Shown here piece after piece: positions 29,182 through 35,203 of a stretch of DNA of 41,659 nt. The notes beneath the pieces were generated by a model. The model ran no database searches. It saw nothing but the letters and a program-made list of their open reading frames with translations, and was not told where the DNA came from. Each line of letters opens with the position of its first letter. Position 1 is the stretch's first letter. The DNA comes from a virus. The stretch spans positions 1-41,659 of the IMG/VR virus record IMGVR_UViG_3300036845_000374; one strand, written 5' to 3'. Both the position numbers and the translations under genes were made by a program.

Positions 29182-29579
29182 GCGCCAACACCACATGCAC
29201 ACCCGATATCCATGCCCTGGCCCGCCAGCTCGCCCAGCCCGTCGTCCGTGGCTGGCTCTCGCGCGGCGCCGCCAACTCGACGCTGATCGCCGCCGCGCTG
29301 GACGAGGAGCGTGACCGCGGCTGGGAGCGCGTGTTCGAGCGGGCGAGGTTCCTGCAATGGCAGATGAACCAGGAGATCCGCTGGCTGGAGATCGCCCGCG
29401 ATATGGCCGAGGCCCGGATCAGGCGCATCGTCCGGAACATGCTCAGGATGCAGCGCCCGCCTAATGCCGTCGCCGCCGAAGCGCACAACATCAACGGCGA
29501 TGCCGGATTCCCGCTCGCCGAATCCTACGTCAACGCCGTCTTGCTCGACGTCGTCGAGGGAGTGCGCCGGTATGGATGA
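29178..29579 (+). CDS. Hypothetical helical protein before RepA-like ATPase
   Basis: A 133-residue mainly helical protein (L-A-R-Q-L-A-Q-P-V-V-R-G-W-L-S, W-E-R-V-F-E-R-A-R-F-L-Q-W-Q-M-N-Q-E, I-R-R-I-V-R-N-M-L). AAGGGGG lies nine bases before the ATG. Its final codons overlap the start of the ATPase gene by eight bases. It could be a helicase loader or DNA-binding partner of the ATPase; that is from position only. Confidence 0.55.
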   Translation: MSANTTCTPDIHALARQLAQPVVRGWLSRGAANSTLIAAALDEERDRGWERVFERARFLQWQMNQEIRWLEIARDMAEARIRRIVRNMLRMQRPPNAVAAEAHNINGDAGFPLAESYVNAVLLDVVEGVRRYG

Positions 29580-30777
29580 CAACCGATCCCCGGAAATCCG
29601 CGCGCTCGACGAGAAACAGGAGGCAGAGCGGGTAAAGGCAGCAGCGACGTTGCAGACGTTTACCCAGCGGGCGGGAACGGTCGTTCAGTTCCCGCCCACT
29701 GGACAGGATCAGGGCAAGAAATCCGAACAACAGGCCCAACCAGAAAAACACGCCTTCCTGACCACGCGTCAGTTCATGAATACGTTCACAGCCCCGGATT
29801 ATCTCGTCGACGGGATCATCCAACGCGGACGCCTCTACGCACTGACCTCACCGATAGGACACGGAAAGACAGCCGTCGCCCTCTACCTCGCGTGCATGAT
29901 CGCAGCCGGAAGAAACATGGGCGGCATCGAAATAGAACAGGCACCTATCCTGTTCCTCGCGGGGGAAAACCCAGACGACCTCTGCGCCAGAGTGCATGGA
30001 ACGGCACAGGAATACGGAATCGATCCTGACACCCTCCCAATAACCTTCTTGTCCGGAAATTTCCCCCTCGGCGCCGACGCCGCCGAACTCCTGCGCAAGG
30101 CGATCGATGACACCGGACAAAGGTTCGGCATGATCATCGGCGATAGCGTCGCGGCCTTTTTTCCCGGCGACAACGAAAACGACAACGTCCAGATGGGAGC
30201 CGCCGCACGAGCGTGGAGGGTGCTGACAAAGTGCCAGGGAAACCCGGCACTCATCGCTCTGTCACACCCCGTCAAGAACGCCAACCACGAAAACCTGCAA
30301 CCGCGAGGCGGTGGGGCGTTTATCGCCGAAATCGACGCAAACCTGACACTTTGGGCTAACGAAGACCGCCTCACAACACAACTACACTGGCAGGCAAAAA
30401 TCCGGGGGCCTGACTTCTCGCCAGTCAGCTTCTCCCTGACGCCCATCAACCTCGACGCCGTCCGGGACAAAAAAGGCCGCCTGTTCAAGTCAGTCGTGGC
30501 ACAGCTGCAAACCGCCGAAGCCGCGGAAAAGGCGGCTAAGGCAACCATCTCAGACGAAAACGTCGTCCTCGAACAGCTGCGCCGATACCCCGGCATCGCC
30601 GTCCGAACCATCGCCGAAAACGCCGGATGGACACGCGACGGAAAACATAACTCGACAAAGGTTCATCGTCTCCTGAATAGCCTTAAGGCAAATAAACTGG
30701 CCAAAATCTGGCGTGGCAAATGGCAAATCACGGACGCCGGGAAGGCCGAACTTCAGGGGAAAATTGATGGAACGTAA
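29572..30777 (+). CDS. RepA-like AAA/RecA-fold replicative ATPase (AAA_25) with winged helix
   Basis: A 401-residue protein. Walker A is S-P-I-G-H-G-K-T (about 93-100); Walker B is M-I-I-G-D191-S. E-N-P (about 132-134) and L-S-H-P-V-K are other RepA/hexameric helicase signature positions. The C-terminal 80 residues form a winged helix (V-L-E-Q-L-R-R-Y-P-G-I-A-V-R-T-I-A-E-N-A-G-W, then W-Q-I-T-D-A-G). Plasmid RSF1010-type RepA helicases and phage replication ATPases share this plan. The start at 29572 overlaps the previous gene. The palindrome-rich DNA right after it is a good origin candidate. Its codon choice leans to GGA, ACA and AAA, unlike the structural genes. Confidence 0.82.
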   Translation: MDDNRSPEIRALDEKQEAERVKAAATLQTFTQRAGTVVQFPPTGQDQGKKSEQQAQPEKHAFLTTRQFMNTFTAPDYLVDGIIQRGRLYALTSPIGHGKTAVALYLACMIAAGRNMGGIEIEQAPILFLAGENPDDLCARVHGTAQEYGIDPDTLPITFLSGNFPLGADAAELLRKAIDDTGQRFGMIIGDSVAAFFPGDNENDNVQMGAAARAWRVLTKCQGNPALIALSHPVKNANHENLQPRGGGAFIAEIDANLTLWANEDRLTTQLHWQAKIRGPDFSPVSFSLTPINLDAVRDKKGRLFKSVVAQLQTAEAAEKAAKATISDENVVLEQLRRYPGIAVRTIAENAGWTRDGKHNSTKVHRLLNSLKANKLAKIWRGKWQITDAGKAELQGKIDGT

Positions 30778-30993
30778 CGGTTTCTGTTCCAGTGGAACAC
30801 TTCCTTGGAACAAAAGTGCCTCAAAAACGAGAAAACGTAGTGTGGGTCTTCTGTTCCAATGGAACACCTGGAAGGAACGAACACGACTTTTAGGAGTGTT
30901 CCGTTCCAGTACCCTTCCTATAGGAAGGAAGTGGAACACTCGGGGCGTTCAGAGCCAGCTCCTGAGAGTGTTAATTGACAGAAGGCAATATGC
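30778..30993. other. Palindrome-rich AT-leaning region, candidate replication origin
   Basis: This 216-base gap carries TGTTCCA-G-TGGAACA (30785-30799), TTCC-TT-GGAA (30801-30810), TGTTCCA-A-TGGAACA (30852-30866), and a larger dyad with GTTCCA (30903-30908) and TGGAAC (30932-30937) flanking the perfect 16-bp palindrome CCTTCCTATAGGAAGG (30913-30928); a half-site GTGTTCC (30896) and GGAACAC (30933-30939) extend it. Frames crossing it are shadows. Directly behind a RepA-like ATPase gene, such iterated dyads resemble an iteron origin, though an operator for the next gene is possible. AGAAGG before 30994 is the next gene's ribosome-binding site. Confidence 0.65.
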
Positions 30994-31422
30994 ATGACCG
31001 ACGAACCTTTCACCCTTAAGCCTGCCAGGTTCCTCGCCACCGATGAGCCATGGGACCCGAGCAAGCTGCCGCCTCGGCGCTACAGAGACGGCAAGCCGAT
31101 CGAGAGCAGGCAAACGCCCGACGAACCACGCACGAGCCATCTGGACACCGTCTGGTGGCTCGGAAAGCAGTGGGCCGTCACAAGCTACGGCATCGAGCAA
31201 CTCGACGGCACATATGTCATCGAGGCTCACCGCCTCGCCGAAGGGCTGGAACGCGAACACCCGCACGGTTGGCCAGCACAGGTCACAGGAAAGACCTGGT
31301 GCGATCCCGATGATTTCTGTACCGCGTGGCTCGTCGCCATCGTACTACACGGCGCAAAGGTCTCGCCGATGCAGGCAAAAATGGCGGTTTCCCGCAGTAT
31401 TTTGCGTGATCCGAAGAAGTGA
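30994..31422 (+). CDS. Hypothetical protein downstream of origin-like region
   Basis: A 142-residue soluble protein (W-D-P-S-K-L-P-P-R-R-Y, W-W-L-G-K-Q-W-A-V-T, R-L-A-E-G-L-E-R-E-H-P). AGAAGG lies eight bases before the ATG. No family is recognised. Its stop overlaps the GTG of the next gene (GTGA at 31419-31422), so both belong to one message. Confidence 0.6.
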   Translation: MTDEPFTLKPARFLATDEPWDPSKLPPRRYRDGKPIESRQTPDEPRTSHLDTVWWLGKQWAVTSYGIEQLDGTYVIEAHRLAEGLEREHPHGWPAQVTGKTWCDPDDFCTAWLVAIVLHGAKVSPMQAKMAVSRSILRDPKK

Positions 31423-31802
31423 GCGAACAACGCTCAGAACAGCAAGAAAGCAGCGTCGTCGTCGGACGACCGTTCGAACGCGGTAAATCCGGCAACCCAG
31501 GCGGCCGTCCAATCGGCGTTCAAAAGCTCGCCCGTGAACACACAGCCGAAGCGATCGCAACGCTGGTGCGGCACCTGAACCATCCTAAACTCGCGGTTCA
31601 GGCAGCCGTCGCACTGCTCGATCGCGGCTGGGGAAAACCAGCGCAGGAAATCACCGGACCAGAGGGCGGCCCGCTGTCATACGTCATCCGCGCGCCAGCA
31701 GCCTGCGAGAGCACCGAACAGTGGTTGGCGATCTACGCGCCGAAAACGATCGACGCGGAACCCCTCAACGAGGCCCCGCGCGATCCGCCGGTGGTGAAAT
31801 GA
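31419..31802 (+). CDS. DUF5681-like protein (G-N-P-G-G-R-P motif)
   Basis: A 127-residue protein starting at GTG. The F-E-R-G-K-S-G-N-P-G-G-R-P motif (about 19-31) followed by a helix with T-A-E-A-I-A-T-L-V-R and an L-L-D-R-G-W-G-K-P-A-Q-E phrase is the DUF5681 pattern, commonly found just before phage terminases and thought to be DNA-binding or a small-terminase-like factor. Here the large terminase is 3.4 kb away. It ends the rightward unit and meets a leftward gene base to base. Confidence 0.72.
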   Translation: MSEQRSEQQESSVVVGRPFERGKSGNPGGRPIGVQKLAREHTAEAIATLVRHLNHPKLAVQAAVALLDRGWGKPAQEITGPEGGPLSYVIRAPAACESTEQWLAIYAPKTIDAEPLNEAPRDPPVVK

Positions 31803-31985
31803 TCAGTCGCCCGCCGCGAGCGCCTCAACAGCAGCCTGCCGGGCGTCGTCGAGCCGGGTGGCCTCAGCGATCCGCTCCAGAGCAGCGCGCCACGCCTCGA
31901 GCCGCTGGCGCTGCCGCTCGCGGCTGCGGTCGCGGCGCTCGGCCGACGTCAGCACGCGCTCAGGGTCCAGACGCGGGCGGGCCAT
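31803..31985 (-). CDS. Small Arg/Glu-rich helical protein
   Basis: A 60-residue protein with a highly charged single helix (R-R-D-R-S-R-E-R-Q-R-Q-R-L-E-A-W) suited to coiled-coil or nucleic-acid binding. ATG at 31985; it overlaps the next upstream gene's stop by one base, and converges exactly with the gene ending at 31802. No family recognised. Confidence 0.5.
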   Translation of the reverse strand: MARPRLDPERVLTSAERRDRSRERQRQRLEAWRAALERIAEATRLDDARQAAVEALAAGD

Positions 31986-32191
31986 CAGAGCGGCCTCAGG
32001 CGGCGGATCTCATCCTCCAGCTTCGTGATACGCTTTCCGAGCGAAAGGCTGTCCTCAAGCGCGTAGACGATGTGGCCCTGGTTGTTCTCGATGTCCTTCC
32101 TGACGACGGACAGCTTGTCGAGGATGTCATCGAGCTTCGTGTTCACCGTCTTCATGACGCCGTCGAAGTAGCCCCGCGTTTCTTCGTCCAT
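31985..32191 (-). CDS. Small coiled-coil protein
   Basis: A 68-residue protein with heptad-like hydrophobics across its length (F-D-G-V-M-K-T-V-N-T-K-L-D-D-I-L-D-K-L and L-G-K-R-I-T-K-L-E-D-E-I). No family recognised. It sits between two other short leftward genes, probably one message from the promoter region before 32485. Confidence 0.55.
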   Translation of the reverse strand: MDEETRGYFDGVMKTVNTKLDDILDKLSVVRKDIENNQGHIVYALEDSLSLGKRITKLEDEIRRLRPL

Positions 32192-32227
32192 CGTTCTGTC
32201 TCCGGTGTGTGGTGGGGGAAGCGGCGC

Positions 32228-32485
32228 TCAGGCCGTCAGGATCGCATCAACTCGTGCGACCGCGTCCGCCACTCGTTTCGTCGTGGCCGCGCGACGCTCA
32301 AGGGCAACGATGTCCTTGGCGTCCGCGATGATCTGGTTGGCTTCTTCCGTGGTGTATCCCTTGGTCGTCAGCGCCAGGCGGGTCGTCGTATGGATGCGCC
32401 GCGCTTTGTTGATGTTCTTGCAAGCCAGCATCGAAGCGATGAACTGGTCTTGGATCTGGATCAGGGTCTTGGTCATCTGGGTCAC
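32228..32485 (-). CDS. Small helical hypothetical protein
   Basis: An 85-residue protein, helical, polar (I-Q-I-Q-D-Q-F-I-A-S-M, T-T-E-E-A-N-Q-I-I-A-D-A-K-D-I-V-A-L-E). CGGAG lies eight bases before the ATG, in a CAACGGAGT context shared with the gene at 19578. First gene of a short leftward message. No family recognised. Confidence 0.55.
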   Translation of the reverse strand: MTQMTKTLIQIQDQFIASMLACKNINKARRIHTTTRLALTTKGYTTEEANQIIADAKDIVALERRAATTKRVADAVARVDAILTA

Positions 32486-32688
32486 TCCGTTGCGTGTTTC
32501 GATGACCAGAACATAGCGTTACGCCCGGTGCGAAACCAGTGTCATGAACGCATGGCAGGCATGTTTAGCCCGGTGCGAAACTACCCGGCCACTCGTTCAA
32601 ACGAGGGTTTGAAGACACATCCGAGGTTTGTAAACGCAACTAACACTACAGCCGCAGGCGTATCACGCATGTCAGTTGCAAATACGTT
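32486..32688. promoter_or_regulatory. Divergent control region with 14-bp direct repeats
   Basis: GCCCGGTGCGAAAC is present at 32523-32536 and 32568-32581, 45 bases apart (about four helical turns). CTCGTT-CA-AACGAG near 32592 is a short dyad, and GCGTATCA (32658-32665) faces TGATACGC (32690-32697) across 24 bases, the latter overlapping the next ATG. Leftward, TATGTT near 32510 could be a -10. No coding frame is credible here. These look like binding sites for one or more regulators. Confidence 0.5.
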
Positions 32689-32937
32689 ATGATACGCGAT
32701 TGCGAGCGCGAGCGCATGGAAGCGGCGTTGCACAGCATCGTGCGCTGGTCCGAGGCTTACCCGCTGTCAGTGTTCCCCGAGCCGGATGCCGCGTATCTGG
32801 CGCGGGCGCATGCTGTCCTGACGGCCAATGGCATGACGCTGGACCGGCTGTCGGCCCATGCCATGCGCCACGCCGTCGAGGGCGTAGGCAAGATCGCCAG
32901 GGATGCGTTGGGCATCTCCGATGCGGCTACGTTATGA
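32689..32937 (+). CDS. Hypothetical protein upstream of methyltransferase
   Basis: An 82-residue helical protein (M-E-A-A-L-H-S-I-V-R-W-S-E-A-Y-P, L-A-R-A-H-A-V-L-T-A-N-G-M-T-L-D-R-L). No ribosome-binding site is obvious before the ATG at 32689; the ATG at 32716 is an alternative. Its stop overlaps the methyltransferase ATG as ATGA (32934-32937). The 15 bases around its start are almost repeated at the methyltransferase start. Confidence 0.5.
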   Translation: MIRDCERERMEAALHSIVRWSEAYPLSVFPEPDAAYLARAHAVLTANGMTLDRLSAHAMRHAVEGVGKIARDALGISDAATL

Positions 32938-34106
32938 TCCGCCTGCTTCAGGGCGACGTTCGCGAGCAGCTTGCGGTGCTGGTGCCGGGCAGCGTGCATT
33001 GCGTTGTGACCAGCCCGCCGTATTGGGGCTTGCGCGATTATGGCACCGGCACTTGGGAAGGCGGTGAGGCGGGGTGTGATCACAAGCGTGCGAAGCAGGC
33101 TCCGCGTGAGTTCGAGTGCGGTCGGAAGGACGGCACGGGAATGCGGTCGTGTTTGAGTTGGACGGAGCGCGACGGCACGACGTTTGGGGGCATCTGCGGC
33201 AAGTGCGGCGCGCGTCGCATCGATCGCCAGATCGGCCTTGAGGCGACGCCGGACGAGTTCCTGGCGGTGATGGTCGAGGTGTTCAGGGGCGTTCGGCGTG
33301 TGTTGCGCGACGATGGAACTTGCTTTGTCAACCTCGGCGACGGTCACACGAACAAGCAGCTTCAGATGATGCCCGCGCGGCTCGCCATAGCCCTCCAGGC
33401 TGACGGCTGGTGGCTGCGCAGCCAGATGCCGTGGGTCAAGCGGTCGGCGATGCCCGAGAGCGTGACGGATCGTCCGGCGAGCGCGGTGGAATACGTCTTC
33501 CTGCTGACGAAGTCGGCGCGGTATTTCTTCGATGCTGAGGCGGTGAAGCGGGCGCCATCCGGCAACGCTCATGCGCAAGGCAACGGCTACGGCCAGAAAG
33601 CGGACGTGCCTGGAAACGGCACCCGGGCCAACAGCAGCGCCAAGGCTGCGATGCACAACGCCACGGCCAGCGATCTGCCGTCCTCCCGCAACTTCCGCAA
33701 CAGCGACCTGTTCTACGACAGCCTGACCGCGCCGCACGGCCTGATCAGCGACCAGGACGGCCACCCTCTGGCGCTGGACGTGAACCCGAGCGGCTACGCC
33801 AACGCGCATTTCGCGACGTTCAGCACAAAGCTGGTGGAACCCTTGATACGTGCCGGGTGTCCGCCCGGCGGGACTGTGCTTGATCCATTCTGTGGGGCTG
33901 CCACGACCTGTCTTGTCGCGGATCGCCTTGGCCGTGATGCGATCGGCATCGATCTCAACCCGGTTTATTTGGAGATGAGCCTCGACCGGCTCGTTTCAGA
34001 CGGCCCGTTGTTCGCGCAAGTTGGAGTGCGAGGCGACGTTTCTCTTCCATCTCGGCACGGTGTTCGCGCAGATGCGATGCCCTTGTTTGAAGGGACAGGT
34101 TCGTGA
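32934..34106 (+). CDS. Beta-class DNA methyltransferase (N4-cytosine/N6-adenine type), 3' end altered
   Basis: A 390-residue methyltransferase. Motif IV T-S-P-P-Y-W (25-30) comes first and the AdoMet-binding motif I D-P-F-C-G-A-A-T-T-C (near 320) comes last, the beta-class order; S-P-P-Y favours N4-cytosine. A Cys/His-rich insertion (C-D-H, C-G-K-C-G) lies at about 45-105. It probably protects the phage from restriction. The open frame upstream of 32934 is a shadow. The natural C-terminus (D-G-P-L-F-A-Q) is followed by about 29 residues read antisense to an HNH gene, so the original end has been replaced. Confidence 0.85.
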   Translation: MIRLLQGDVREQLAVLVPGSVHCVVTSPPYWGLRDYGTGTWEGGEAGCDHKRAKQAPREFECGRKDGTGMRSCLSWTERDGTTFGGICGKCGARRIDRQIGLEATPDEFLAVMVEVFRGVRRVLRDDGTCFVNLGDGHTNKQLQMMPARLAIALQADGWWLRSQMPWVKRSAMPESVTDRPASAVEYVFLLTKSARYFFDAEAVKRAPSGNAHAQGNGYGQKADVPGNGTRANSSAKAAMHNATASDLPSSRNFRNSDLFYDSLTAPHGLISDQDGHPLALDVNPSGYANAHFATFSTKLVEPLIRAGCPPGGTVLDPFCGAATTCLVADRLGRDAIGIDLNPVYLEMSLDRLVSDGPLFAQVGVRGDVSLPSRHGVRADAMPLFEGTGS

Positions 34107-34578
34107 TGTTGTCATTCAGCGGATCGCGGTCCTCGTGATGTATGACCATCCCCCTCGGGACAGGCCCGTGAGCCGCCTGCCAGACGACCAAAGCACGCAG
34201 GTGCCAACTGTTGGGTTCCGCGACTTTAACGAAGGCTCGTTGTCCACCGGTGCGCCTGAATTTCCTGATGCGCTCGGTGCCGATGGGCAGATGGTTGATC
34301 GGCTGGACGCCTGCGCGAAACTCAGTGGCGGGGGAGAAGTGGATGCCTCGCATTCCGGTGTTCCAGGGGCGTTGACCCTTCACGAAGCTGTTGGTTGGGA
34401 TATGGCCCGCTCTGTGCCGGTTCCCGGTGAGGAGTTGGCTGCGATACGTCGAACGGCACACGACACCGCACGTTCTGAGGATCTTGGCCTTGGATGGCGT
34501 GGTCTCGAACGGCATGGCGCAGACGGCACACGGGACGAGGATGCGGTTTTTGGCTGTCATGGCGGCATTATATCGCAT
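33955..34578 (-). CDS. HNH homing endonuclease inserted at methyltransferase 3' end
   Basis: A 207-residue HNH endonuclease on the minus strand. A Cys-rich ribbon (C-A-V-C, then R-T-C-G-V-V-C) is near the N-terminus; the core is W-H-L-R-A-L-V-V-W-Q-A-A-H-G-P-V, then I-H-H-E-D-R-D-P-L-N-D-N-I-T-N-L and H-L-R-E-H. The last about 50 codons overlap the methyltransferase gene in the opposite direction. The ATG at 34560 is a possible alternative start. Free-standing HNH genes move by cutting empty alleles. This one differs in sequence from the two in the leftward operon. Confidence 0.85.
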   Translation of the reverse strand: MRYNAAMTAKNRILVPCAVCAMPFETTPSKAKILRTCGVVCRSTYRSQLLTGNRHRAGHIPTNSFVKGQRPWNTGMRGIHFSPATEFRAGVQPINHLPIGTERIRKFRRTGGQRAFVKVAEPNSWHLRALVVWQAAHGPVPRGMVIHHEDRDPLNDNITNLSLQTRASHLREHRAEMEEKRRLALQLARTTGRLKRAGRGSSPNKPG

Positions 34579-34695
34579 ATTTCAGGTGCAGGAACAACGT
34601 TGCTGACGGGATGGCACGACGAGCCGCTGGCGGACGGTGGGATGGCTGATCTGTTCGCCGTAGCTGATACGGTGCCTTCGGGGGTGGATTTCTGA
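34579..34695 (+). pseudogene. Possible stranded 3' remnant of the methyltransferase gene
   Basis: After the HNH gene start, a rightward frame continues to TGA 34693-34695 and that stop overlaps the next ATG as TGATG, the same coupling used throughout this genome. The peptide (D-E-P-L-A-D-G-G-M-A-D-L-F-A-V) has the look of a methyltransferase tail, whose upstream part ends D-G-P-L-F-A. I infer that the HNH insertion displaced it. It has no start of its own; upstream the same frame is antisense to HNH. Confidence 0.35.
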
Positions 34696-35153
34696 TGGAC
34701 ACGGACGATCGCGACCCGCCAATCGAACCGCTGGACTATCTCCACGGCTTTACGGTTGTAGACTTCGGCGACGTGCGCGTTGCTCGCGGCATGACACGCC
34801 GCGCTCGCTCGGTATGTCCGCACCTTCGACTTGTCTACGATCAGCAAGAGCGGCGCGTCTGGTGCAGGGACTGCGAACACAATGTCGAGGCGTTCGACGC
34901 ATTCCTTATGCTGGCCGAACGATCGTGTCATCAGTGGGAGAGCCTGAAACGGCGTGAAAAGGCGGTGATCGAAGCCGAACAGTTTCAGGTCCGTTCGATC
35001 GCGGCGAAGCAAATCGACAAGGCATGGAGGTCACACAACATGGTCCCGGCGTGCCCGCATTGCAGTAACGGGTTGTTTCCCGAAGATTTTAAGCGTGAGC
35101 CGTCGATGATGGATAAGGACTATGCGCGGGCTCGGCTTGGAAAGAAACGATGA
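34695..35153 (+). CDS. Zinc-binding-motif hypothetical protein
   Basis: A 152-residue protein. Residues 40-60 have C-P-H-L then V-W-C-R-D-C-E, a likely zinc site; later C-P-H-C (about 119-122) could add a second. Helical segments lie between (F-L-M-L-A-E-R-S-C-H-Q-W and R-R-E-K-A-V-I-E-A-E-Q-F). ATG overlaps the previous stop by one base. It lies directly before terminase, where small terminase subunits are often found, but this pattern is not one I recognise as such. Confidence 0.6.
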   Translation: MDTDDRDPPIEPLDYLHGFTVVDFGDVRVARGMTRRARSVCPHLRLVYDQQERRVWCRDCEHNVEAFDAFLMLAERSCHQWESLKRREKAVIEAEQFQVRSIAAKQIDKAWRSHNMVPACPHCSNGLFPEDFKREPSMMDKDYARARLGKKR

Positions 35154-35203
35154 CCTCCCGCTGCCTCATCTGCCGGCACCGAATGAAACGGCGGCGCCAT
35201 GAG
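35150..35203 (+). CDS. 17-residue mini-ORF linking two genes
   Basis: ATG 35150 overlaps the previous stop (ATGA) and the frame ends at TGA 35201-35203, overlapping the terminase ATG by three bases. The peptide is Cys/Arg-rich (S-R-C-L-I-C-R-H-R-M-K-R-R-R-H). It bridges 46 bases that would otherwise be untranslated, so it may serve only to carry ribosomes to the terminase start, which lacks a strong ribosome-binding site. Confidence 0.3.

Noticed and set aside
34021-34578. Plus-strand open frame across the HNH gene
   Set aside because: It is the antisense of a clear HNH endonuclease. Only the part after 34578 may be a genuine remnant of the older rightward gene.
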